A stretch of DNA of 19,545 nucleotides, from NCBI GenBank assembly GCA_934700375.1, contig CAKUXT010000011.1:1-19545 (forward strand). Reading direction: 5' to 3'. The translations under genes were made by a program, and so were the position numbers. Positions within the stretch are counted from its first letter, which is position 1. Each line of letters opens with the position of its first letter. The notes under the pieces were generated by a model. That model worked only from the letters and a program-made list of their open reading frames with translations. It had not been told where the DNA came from and searched no databases. This DNA is from an uncultured Bacilli bacterium (GTDB taxonomy: Bacteria; Bacillota_I; Bacilli_A; RFN20; CAG-288). This document shows positions 13,641-19,545 of this stretch, piece by piece.

Positions 13641-15272
13641 TTACTTTGCTTCCTTTTCAAGCTTCTTCATGGCCTTCTTGTTTTCAATAGCGGCACCGAT
13701 GAATCCCTTGAAGAGAGGATGCGGTCTGTCAGGTCTGGACTTGAATTCCGGATGAGCCTGTGTGGCGACGAAGAAAGGATGATCCTTCAGTTCAACCATC
13801 TCGACGATGTGATTGTCCGGAGAGAATCCGACAGGGACAAGACCATTGGAACGGAAAACTTCACGATAATCGTTATTGACTTCATAACGATGTCTATGAC
13901 GCTCTGTGATATCCTTCTGTCCATAGAGGGTGAAAGCCTTGGAAGTAGGATCGAGAAGACAAGGATAAGATCCTAATCTCATCGTTCCGCCAAGATTGAC
14001 AACACCGTTCTGTTCCGGCATCAAAGCGATGACAGGATGCAAAGAGGAAGGATTGAATTCTGTAGAATCAGCATCCGAATATCCTAAGACATCTCTTGCA
14101 AATTCAATCATTGCAGTCTGCATGCCTAAGCAGATACCCAAGAACGGGACTTTGTTCTCTCTTGCATACTGAATGGCGTTGAGCATGCCCTGAATACCAC
14201 GGGAACCGAATCCGCCAGGGACGATGATGCCGTTCATGTCTTTGAAGATTTCTTTGGCATTTTCCTTGGTGATAGTTTCGGAATCGATGAAGTTGATTTC
14301 GACTTTCTTGTTATAGAACCAGCCGGCTGCCTTCAAGGCCTCGTTGACTGAAATGTATGCGTCATGAAGGACAACATATTTTCCGACAAGAGCGATTCTG
14401 ACTTTGTCCTTGCTGTTCTTGACTTTATTGACAAGGTTCTCCCAGACAGAGAGATCCGGTTCAGGGGAAGGAATGTGAAGTGTTTCACAGACAGCCTGTG
14501 CAAACTTTTCCTTTTCGAGCATCAAAGGAAGCTCATAGACGGATTCACAGTCATAGTTAGGAAGAACATGATTAGGAGCGACGTTGCAGAAAAGAGAAAT
14601 CTTGTCGATGACGTTCTTAGGGATTTCAAGTTCACTTCTGCAGACGACAATATCAGGCTGAAGACCCATGGACTGCATGGTCTTGACTGCCATCTGAGTC
14701 GGTTTTGTCTTGAGTTCTTCACTGGCTCTGAGATAAGGAATCAAAGAGACAATGACAATACAGACATTCTCAGCTCCGATCTCATGACGGAACTGACGGA
14801 TAGCCTCAAAGAAAGGCTGAGATTCGATATCGCCGATGGTACCGCCGATTTCGACAATGGTAATTCCGGTTTCATCGTTTTTGAAATTGCGATGGAATCT
14901 GGATTTGATTTCATTTGTGACATGAGGAATGACCTGGACTGTTCCTCCTCCGTAATCGCCATGTCTTTCCTTGGCGAGAACGGTCTCATAGACCTTACCA
15001 GTCGTGACATTGGAACCGCGGTCAAGATTTTCATCGATGAATCTTTCATAGTGGCCTATGTCAAGGTCGGTTTCTGTGCCATCTTCGGTGACAAAAACTT
15101 CACCATGCTGAATCGGAGACATTGTTCCGGGGTCAACATTGAGATAAGGATCGAATTTCTGCATCGTGACCTTATATCCACGAGCTTTAAGCAAACGTCC
15201 TAAAGAAGCTGCGGTGATACCTTTTCCAAGTCCTGATATGACACCGCCCGTCACAAAGATGTACTTTTCCAT
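13641..15272 (-). CDS. pyrG: CTP synthase (glutamine-hydrolysing)
   Basis: A 543-residue protein of normal length. It makes CTP from UTP, ATP and glutamine, the last step of pyrimidine nucleotide synthesis. The N-terminal synthase domain opens with the P-loop SGLGKGITAASLG (13-25) and has GEVFVTEDGTETDLDIGHYERF (57-78) and EIGGTIGDIES (141-151). The C-terminal class-I glutamine amidotransferase domain has GGFG (353-356), the nucleophile Cys381 in GICLGMQ, and the His507/Glu509 pair in QAHPEF. All catalytic positions are present. It is 11 nt downstream of the CBS gene, and its GAGG-type site overlaps the end of that gene, so the two form an operon. Two terminator-like structures follow. Confidence 0.97.
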   Translation of the reverse strand: MEKYIFVTGGVISGLGKGITAASLGRLLKARGYKVTMQKFDPYLNVDPGTMSPIQHGEVFVTEDGTETDLDIGHYERFIDENLDRGSNVTTGKVYETVLAKERHGDYGGGTVQVIPHVTNEIKSRFHRNFKNDETGITIVEIGGTIGDIESQPFFEAIRQFRHEIGAENVCIVIVSLIPYLRASEELKTKPTQMAVKTMQSMGLQPDIVVCRSELEIPKNVIDKISLFCNVAPNHVLPNYDCESVYELPLMLEKEKFAQAVCETLHIPSPEPDLSVWENLVNKVKNSKDKVRIALVGKYVVLHDAYISVNEALKAAGWFYNKKVEINFIDSETITKENAKEIFKDMNGIIVPGGFGSRGIQGMLNAIQYARENKVPFLGICLGMQTAMIEFARDVLGYSDADSTEFNPSSLHPVIALMPEQNGVVNLGGTMRLGSYPCLLDPTSKAFTLYGQKDITERHRHRYEVNNDYREVFRSNGLVPVGFSPDNHIVEMVELKDHPFFVATQAHPEFKSRPDRPHPLFKGFIGAAIENKKAMKKLEKEAK

Positions 15273-15283
15273 GTTTTTTTACC

Positions 15284-15694
15284 TCATTCTTTGATTTTTG
15301 AGTCTTTGACGAAGTATTCAATTATTGCTTTTCTAGTTACAATACCGATGAAAACACCCAGATCATCCAATACAGGCACAAAGTTCTGAAGCAAGGCGAG
15401 ATTGAGAAGATCTTCCATCTTCGCATCGAATCGTATTGCCTGAACTTTTCTGGCATGGGGAACATCCATAATGGAAATGTTCTCTGCCGCCTTGTAATTC
15501 ATTCCGGTAGCTGTCTTCAGATACCAGAACAAATCACCAACGGAAATCGTATCGAGATATTTTCCTTCCTTATTCAAGATCGGAATTGCAGAATATCCCC
15601 GATTCTGAAGTTTTTCAGTCACTTGGCGCACAGTGAAATCCTCTTCGACATACGCCACCTGGCTTTTGGGTATTAAGAAAAACAAAATATTCAT
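15284..15694 (-). CDS. two-CBS-domain protein (possible CbpB/DarB-like nucleotide sensor)
   Basis: A 136-residue protein made of two CBS motifs. CBS1 spans about 13-60 (VRQVTEKLQNRGYSAIPILNKEGKYLDTISVGDL as pattern) and CBS2 about 75-130 (VPVLDDLGVFIGIVTRKAIIEYF). The N-terminal FFLIPKSQVAYVEEDFT resembles small Bacillota CBS proteins, some of which bind c-di-AMP (CbpB/DarB). A paired CBS module binds an adenine nucleotide in its cleft. It has no attached enzyme domain, so it probably acts on a partner. It is the first gene of an operon with pyrG. No ribosome binding site precedes the ATG, and the -10 box is only 9 nt upstream, so translation may be leaderless. The ligand is not proven. Confidence 0.82.
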   Translation of the reverse strand: MNILFFLIPKSQVAYVEEDFTVRQVTEKLQNRGYSAIPILNKEGKYLDTISVGDLFWYLKTATGMNYKAAENISIMDVPHARKVQAIRFDAKMEDLLNLALLQNFVPVLDDLGVFIGIVTRKAIIEYFVKDSKIKE

Positions 15695-15703
15695 ACGAAT
15701 TTC

Positions 15704-15732
15704 ATTATACCGCGAACCGAGCTAAGATTAAA
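15704..15732 (-). promoter_or_regulatory. promoter of the CBS-pyrG operon
   Basis: Minus strand: TTTAAT (15727-15732, 3 of 6), a 17-bp spacer, then a perfect TATAAT (15704-15709). The -10 box ends 9 nt before the ATG, giving a predicted leader of only about 3 nt. Confidence 0.55.
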
Positions 15733-15863
15733 CCACCATTTTGATTTTATCTTAGAAAGAGGATACTAAGTTTTCCTTGTTTTCCCTGTATTCTCAATGG
15801 AATGCTGCTTTTTGTCTATATTTGATTCCATCGAATAGACAAATATCAATTGCGAATTAAACT

Positions 15864-15894
15864 ATGTAACCCTATTGCAACAAAAAGAAGCAAA
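15864..15894 (+). repeat. 31-bp perfect direct repeat, copy 1 (upstream of resolvase-tail gene)
   Basis: Begins ATGTAACCCTATTGC and ends GAAGCAAA. It is identical to 16788-16818, 924 bp away, and identity stops sharply at both ends. It contains the -35 box (TTGCAA) of the gene it precedes. It is either a duplicated 3' end of this gene family or a recombination or binding site. Confidence 0.9.
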
Positions 15895-15903
15895 TATTAT
15901 AAT
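15875..15903 (+). promoter_or_regulatory. promoter of the resolvase-tail gene
   Basis: TTGCAA (15875-15880, 4 of 6), a 17-bp spacer and a perfect TATAAT (15898-15903). The predicted transcript start is near 15910, 14 nt before the small frame at 15924 and about 95 nt before the main ATG at 16005. Intergenic DNA from 15733 to 15863 shows nothing else I can identify. Confidence 0.65.
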
Positions 15904-15923
15904 AAAAGAAAAGGTACAGACAA

Positions 15924-15983
15924 ATGGACATTATCGACTTTACAGATTATCCACCAACTGACAACTACCAAGCCATCTTATGA
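15924..15983 (+). CDS. 19-codon upstream reading frame, in frame with the next gene
   Basis: It reads MDIIDFTDYPPTDNYQAIL and stops at TGA (15981-15983). AAGG at 15911-15914 gives a plausible ribosome binding site, and the promoter fits this ATG better than the next. The frame is the same as that of the gene at 16005, only seven codons further on. It is either a leader peptide that couples translation or the true N-terminus of a gene split by a nonsense codon. The other genes here use TGA as stop, so reading it as Trp is unlikely. Confidence 0.4.
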   Translation: MDIIDFTDYPPTDNYQAIL

Positions 15984-16004
15984 AAAGCTGATTGGAGAAA
16001 GAAA

Positions 16005-16793
16005 ATGAAAACACATCATTCAGCAGGAAGCATCTGCCTAAAAGGACCGCTCGGTCTTATCTATAATGTTGCAAGAATCGATTACTATCTTCAGGAAAAC
16101 GATGAATATGAATACATCTTCACACCGAATTATTCTGTCATCGAATTATTGTCAGATGATTACTTTCAAGGCATTCCAGGTCTGAATCTGGATCTGAAAA
16201 AAGAGCAGTATATCCGAAAGAACAGACTGCCTACTTTCATTTCAGAAAGAGTTCCAAGCAAATCCAGAGCGGATTATTTCGAACTGCTGAAAGAAGCAAA
16301 TTTAGAATATATGGAGCCTATCAAATACCTCATCAATACAAAGCTTCAGTATTTCGGGGATCCATTATTTGTCAAGCCATATCAGGAAAAAACACGTGTT
16401 TCAATCAAAAACGAAAGCAGCAGAGAAAACAATACAATTCTCATGAAGAAAGCGCTGGATAACATCTGTCTTGGAAATGATGTTGATTTTTTAAACACAA
16501 TTATCGATGATCACAACAGAAAAGAAATCCACGATATATTCCTCTCACTATACACGCGCTCCACTCTTTCAAAAAAAGAAGAACAGCAAAAAGGAATAGC
16601 TGCCGCAAAGAAGGAAGGAATATATAGAGGACGTAAACCACTTCCGATCGATATCGGAAAATTCATTGATTTGCTTTCTGAAGTCGAAAAGAAAAAAACG
16701 ACTCCCAAAGAAGCTGCCGATCAATTAGGAATCAGCATCGACAAATATTACAGAGAGAAAAAGAAAATCAAGTATACAAAAACATCAATGTAA
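16005..16793 (+). CDS. chimeric protein: unassigned N-terminal domain (possibly HipA-N-like) plus serine-resolvase-type helix-turn-helix tail
   Basis: A 262-residue protein. The last about 70 residues look like the end of a serine recombinase of the Hin/Tn3-resolvase kind: EQQKGIAAAKKEGIYRGRKP, then a helix-turn-helix ending EAADQLGISIDKYY. The catalytic resolvase domain is absent. The front (about 1-130) instead has GLIYNVARIDYYL, FQGIPGLNLDL, PTFISERVPSKSR and a YLINTKLQYFGD stretch. Its layout loosely recalls the N-terminal domain of HipA-type toxins ('PxFxxxRxPxxxR...LL'), but I cannot name the family. GGAG (15994-15997) lies 7 nt before the ATG. The gene is alone, has its own promoter, and is bounded by a 31-bp direct repeat whose second copy covers its stop codon. 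A DNA-binding role is inferred from the tail. Confidence 0.65.
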   Translation: MKTHHSAGSICLKGPLGLIYNVARIDYYLQENDEYEYIFTPNYSVIELLSDDYFQGIPGLNLDLKKEQYIRKNRLPTFISERVPSKSRADYFELLKEANLEYMEPIKYLINTKLQYFGDPLFVKPYQEKTRVSIKNESSRENNTILMKKALDNICLGNDVDFLNTIIDDHNRKEIHDIFLSLYTRSTLSKKEEQQKGIAAAKKEGIYRGRKPLPIDIGKFIDLLSEVEKKKTTPKEAADQLGISIDKYYREKKKIKYTKTSM

Positions 16794-16818
16794 CCCTATT
16801 GCAACAAAAAGAAGCAAA
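16788..16818 (+). repeat. 31-bp perfect direct repeat, copy 2 (over the stop codon of the resolvase-tail gene)
   Basis: Identical to 15864-15894. Its first six bases are the last codon and stop (ATG TAA) of the gene. No -10 box follows at the spacing seen in copy 1. Confidence 0.9.
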
Positions 16819-16929
16819 ATCAAAACAAGAACAAGTAAAAAGACTATTTTTTTCGTTTTTTGTGTATTTCTACTATTTTACCGCAAAAGATATAAGAATA
16901 TAAGACTATATTTTTAAATATCATTTCTC

Positions 16930-16935
16930 TATAAT
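16930..16935 (+). promoter_or_regulatory. -10 element for the FAD-dependent oxidoreductase gene
   Basis: TATAAT 23 bp upstream of the ATG at 16959. No convincing -35 is present in the AT-rich DNA before it. The leader holds only a weak GGGA as ribosome binding site. Confidence 0.45.
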
Positions 16936-16958
16936 TTTCGCTTGGGAAACTATTTAAT

Positions 16959-18371
16959 ATGGAACAATTGAAATATGATGTTGTCATTGTCGGTGCAGGT
17001 CCTGCCGGAATCTTCACTGCTTTGAAATTGAATGACAAAAGACCAGATCTGAAGGTCCTTATTGTCGACATGGGAAGAGATATCGCTTCCAGAAAATGCC
17101 CGGCAAGAAAAACAGGAGTCTGCGCACACTGCAAACCCTGTGCAATCGTCTCCGGATGGTCCGGAGCCGGCGCTTTCTCTGATGGAAAACTCTCTTTGTC
17201 GGATGAAGTAGGCGGACATCTCAACGAGTATGTCGGCCATGATAAAGCCATGGATCTCATCCATGAAGCAGATGAATACTATCTGCGCTTCGGAGCCGAT
17301 GAGACCATCGAAGGCATGGATGACAAGAAGATCGATGAGATCGCTTATAACGCATCCCGTTATAACATCAAGCTTGTCCGCTGCCCGATTCGTCATTTAG
17401 GCACCGAAAGAGCATACGATGTCCTTTCTGGCATGTATGATGAGCTCATGAAGAACAAGAACATCACCTTCCTTCCGATGACGGAAGCCAAGGACATTCT
17501 TGTCGAAGACAACAAAGTCATCGGTGTCACTTTGAAGCCGTTCAACAAAGAAGCGTTCACCGCTTTGTCTAACAATATCGTCGTCGCTCCTGGAAGAGGC
17601 GGTGCTGAATGGTTGGAGCAGACTGTCAAAAAGCTCAACATCCCGACCAGCAACAACGAAGTCGATATCGGTGTCAGAGTCGAAGTCCCTAATTCCGTCA
17701 TGGACTGTGTCACCAAGGCCATGTATGAAGCAAAGATGGTCTATTACGGAGACACCTACGAAAATAAAGTCAGAACCTTCTGCATGAACCCTGGCGGTGT
17801 CGTCTCTGAAGAACATTATGAAAACGGTCTTGCCGTTGTCAACGGACACAGCTACGGAGACAAGAGCAAGTGGACAGACAATACCAACTTCGCTATTCTC
17901 GTCTCCACCAAGTTCACAGAGCCCTTCAATCAGCCGATCGAATATGGTCAATATGTCGCCCGTCTTGCCAACATGCTCACTGGCGGTCCGATCATGGTCC
18001 AAAGATTAGGCGATCTTTTAAAGGGAAGAAGAACAACAAAAGAAAGACTTGCCAAGTCTACGACAGTCCCGACTTTGAAGACTGCAGTCCCTGGCGACTT
18101 GTCCTTCGTTCTCCCTCCTCGTCACCTCACGACAATCATCGAGTCTTTGAAGGCTTTCGATCACCTCTGCCCTGGCTTATACAGCAAGAACACCCTTCTC
18201 TATGGTGTAGAAGTCAAGTTCTACTCCACCAAAGTCAAGGTGAATGATGAGCTCATGACCAACATCGATGGATTATATACAATCGGTGATGGTGCCGGTG
18301 TCACTCGTGGTCTGATGCAGGCTTCTGCAACTGGTATCTATGTCGCTGATACCATCATGAAGAAAATCTAA
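16959..18371 (+). CDS. FAD-dependent oxidoreductase (COG2509-type NAD(P)/FAD protein)
   Basis: A 470-residue flavoprotein. The N-terminal Rossmann dinucleotide motif is VVIVGAGPAGIFTAL (8-22), with the beta2-end acidic residue at about Asp36. A cysteine cluster follows (C45, C53, C56, C59) and then SGWSGAGAFSDGKL (63-76), a layout I associate with this family in Bacillota. The second FAD contact is GLYTIGDGAGVTRGLMQASATG at about 438-459, closing the flavin site as in HI0933-like and related oxidoreductases. Cytoplasmic; the substrate is unknown. The four closely spaced cysteines could bind metal or be redox active. It is a single gene with a terminator right after it; its codons look richer in C and G at third positions than its neighbours, which may mean high expression. 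Confidence 0.87.
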   Translation: MEQLKYDVVIVGAGPAGIFTALKLNDKRPDLKVLIVDMGRDIASRKCPARKTGVCAHCKPCAIVSGWSGAGAFSDGKLSLSDEVGGHLNEYVGHDKAMDLIHEADEYYLRFGADETIEGMDDKKIDEIAYNASRYNIKLVRCPIRHLGTERAYDVLSGMYDELMKNKNITFLPMTEAKDILVEDNKVIGVTLKPFNKEAFTALSNNIVVAPGRGGAEWLEQTVKKLNIPTSNNEVDIGVRVEVPNSVMDCVTKAMYEAKMVYYGDTYENKVRTFCMNPGGVVSEEHYENGLAVVNGHSYGDKSKWTDNTNFAILVSTKFTEPFNQPIEYGQYVARLANMLTGGPIMVQRLGDLLKGRRTTKERLAKSTTVPTLKTAVPGDLSFVLPPRHLTTIIESLKAFDHLCPGLYSKNTLLYGVEVKFYSTKVKVNDELMTNIDGLYTIGDGAGVTRGLMQASATGIYVADTIMKKI

Positions 18372-18382
18372 GACATCATTAT

Positions 18383-18410
18383 GCTATCAGGACCTTCCTG
18401 ATAGCTTTTT
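18383..18410 (+). terminator. Rho-independent terminator after the FAD oxidoreductase gene
   Basis: GCTATCAGGA (18383-18392), a 3-nt loop, TCCTGATAGC (18396-18405), then TTTTT. A perfect 10-bp stem 11 nt past the stop. Confidence 0.92.
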
Positions 18411-18460
18411 GTTTTCATCCTTTTGTTCATAAACAAATAGAAATCATGACAGCAGCCCTA

Positions 18461-18466
18461 TATAAT
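18461..18466 (+). promoter_or_regulatory. -10 element directly before the SDR gene
   Basis: TATAAT ends 6 nt before the ATG at 18473, which puts the predicted transcript start on or beside that ATG. No clear -35 is visible. It overlaps the longer reading frame that could begin at 18446. Confidence 0.45.
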
Positions 18467-18472
18467 AGAGCC

Positions 18473-19363
18473 ATGAAACAAGAGAAATACTTTTCCAAGA
18501 TCGATGATAGAATCGTTCTCAAAGAGAATACGACCATTGCAATAACCGGGGCGACAGGAAGCATTGGAAAAAGCATCGCATCCTTCTTTTCCAATCGAGA
18601 AGTCAATCTTCTTCTGATTGGAAGAAACAAAAAGAAATTAGAGAAGCTATCTTCTTTTCTGTCTAATAGAAAAGCACATATAGAAACCTATTGTCTTGAT
18701 ATCTCCTCTGTAACAGATGTGAAAGAATCGCTTCCTTATCTGAAAGACAAGAACATCGATATCTTTTATAACAATGCAGGTGTGTTCAGAAAACCGATTG
18801 AAGAGAACGAGGAACTCGATGTCTCTTTTAAGACAGACTATCTTGTTCCGATACTGTTTGTAAAAGAACTCTACAAATCAAACAAAGAGATGGTTTTTAT
18901 CAATACAGCAAGTATCTCGTATCATTACCATGATTTCGATTATGATATCCAAGGTAGAAATATCGATAGCAGAATCAAAAGATACGGTTTCTTGAAACGT
19001 CTTCTCATCATGGAGACAAACTATCTGAGAGAAAAAGGAATCTGCTGTTATCTCGCACATCCCGGCATCAGTTACACAGGGCTCTTCTCCAAAGAGAACA
19101 GTGCATATCCGAAATTCGTTCTATCCCTTATAAGGCTTCCGATGAAGCTGCTTTTCATGTCTCCGGACAAAGCTTCCCTCTCTTTGATTGAATCTTCCTG
19201 TCTCCATCCTGATAGCACACATGAATATCTCGGCCCTAGAGGACTGTTCCACAGCTGGGGATACCCAGGATTCCAGAAGCTTTCCGATAAGCTGTTCGAT
19301 GAGAAAGAATGTTCGTATCTGAATGAAAAGACAGACGAATACATCAAAAAATACTATTTATGA
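18473..19363 (+). CDS. short-chain dehydrogenase/reductase (SDR family)
   Basis: 296 residues from the chosen start (MKQEKYF). The NAD(P) motif is TGATGSIG (25-32), followed by NNAG at 100-103, a Ser in NTASIS (144-149) and the catalytic pair Y171-x-x-x-K175 (YGFLK). This is a complete classical-type SDR core with a C-terminal extension of about 60 residues. It reduces or oxidises a carbonyl or alcohol with NAD(P)H; the substrate is unknown. An earlier ATG at 18446 would add nine residues, but the -10 box lies inside that stretch and neither start has a ribosome binding site, so initiation may be leaderless. Its stop overlaps the next start (ATGA), so the two genes form an operon. Confidence 0.82.
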   Translation: MKQEKYFSKIDDRIVLKENTTIAITGATGSIGKSIASFFSNREVNLLLIGRNKKKLEKLSSFLSNRKAHIETYCLDISSVTDVKESLPYLKDKNIDIFYNNAGVFRKPIEENEELDVSFKTDYLVPILFVKELYKSNKEMVFINTASISYHYHDFDYDIQGRNIDSRIKRYGFLKRLLIMETNYLREKGICCYLAHPGISYTGLFSKENSAYPKFVLSLIRLPMKLLFMSPDKASLSLIESSCLHPDSTHEYLGPRGLFHSWGYPGFQKLSDKLFDEKECSYLNEKTDEYIKKYYL

Positions 19364-19545
19364 ACAACATTCTCTGCATCTACTTCACAGGTACCTATCA
19401 CACAGAACATCTTGTAAACAGAATCAAAGAAGAGGAAGAAAAGAATGGGAATTCCGTTTCTCTTCTTTCCGTCTGTTCTTCTACTGATATCAAAGATATA
19501 TCCTCTTTTGATGAGGTGATCTTTTCTTATCCGATCTATGCTTTC
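19360..19545 (+). CDS. flavodoxin/EFR1-like ferredoxin, N-terminal part (3' end outside window)
   Basis: 62 codons are visible, opening MNNILCIYFTGTYHTEHLV and later reading FDEVIFSYPIYAF. The FTGTxxT phosphate loop and the 'YPIYAF' strand end are the marks of the flavodoxin-like N-terminal domain of EFR1-family proteins, which usually carry a C-terminal 2x[4Fe-4S] ferredoxin domain beyond this point. That part is not in the window. The start overlaps the SDR stop by 4 bp (19360-19363), so translation is probably coupled; a redox pair with the SDR protein is inference. Confidence 0.7.
   Translation, partial: MNNILCIYFTGTYHTEHLVNRIKEEEEKNGNSVSLLSVCSSTDIKDISSFDEVIFSYPIYAF

Noticed and set aside
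14364..15203. Long plus-strand open frame (279 codons) opposite pyrG
   Set aside because: It is entirely antisense to a clear, full-length CTP synthase gene, has no ribosome binding site and no recognisable motif.
15981..15983. TGA read as Trp (Mycoplasma code), which would fuse the 19-codon frame to the resolvase-tail gene
   Set aside because: Trp is TGG throughout the window, and several genes (tilS, importer ATPase, paralogue B) end with TGA just before or over the next start, so TGA is a stop here.
17397..18002. Minus-strand open frame (201 codons) opposite the FAD oxidoreductase gene
   Set aside because: Antisense shadow of a strongly supported gene; its composition mirrors the other strand and it has no start signals.

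Overview
The window looks like the chromosome of a low-GC Gram-positive bacterium (Bacillota). The signs are AT-rich intergenic DNA, strong AGGAGG-type ribosome binding sites, four lipobox signal peptides, a xpt-type purine riboswitch, and a BMP-type nucleoside ABC importer. Several genes stop at TGA and Trp is written TGG, so the standard bacterial code applies. The flavour suggests Erysipelotrichia or a relative, but that is an impression only.

Layout. 1-1391: 3' end of tilS overlapping a lipoprotein gene, then a terminator. 1591-3210: a tandem family of small lipoprotein genes, two intact and one surviving only as a 3' tail. That tail is separated from its neighbour by about 475 bp carrying the C-terminal stub of an AlbA_2-type regulator. 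3216-8467 (minus strand): an importer operon consisting of promoter, guanine-class riboswitch, BmpA-type binding lipoprotein, intra-operon hairpin, double ABC ATPase and two permeases. 8668-12455 (minus strand): an accessory block with an AAA ATPase of the DUF4143 type, a GNAT acetyltransferase, and a second ATPase fused to a PD-(D/E)XK-like (DUF234) domain. Each ATPase gene has inverted repeats placed over its own promoter or transcription start. 12565-13560: a YghZ-like aldo/keto reductase, convergent with a CBS-domain gene-pyrG operon (15694-13641) across a bidirectional terminator. 15864-16818: one gene for an unusual chimeric protein, with an unassigned N-terminal domain and a serine-resolvase-like helix-turn-helix tail, bounded by a perfect 31-bp direct repeat. 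16959-19545: an FAD-dependent oxidoreductase, an SDR oxidoreductase and the start of a flavodoxin/EFR1-like gene overlapping the SDR gene by 4 bp.

How it works together. The importer operon should bring purine nucleosides into the cell under feedback from guanine or hypoxanthine, and CTP synthase adds a second nucleotide-metabolism node. The most unusual parts are the accessory ones: the repeat-bounded resolvase-tail gene with an in-frame TGA upstream, the DUF234 ATPase with two copies of a promoter-overlapping inverted repeat, and the DUF4143 ATPase lodged between a GNAT gene and a duplicated GNAT tail. None of these can be given a proven function from sequence alone.
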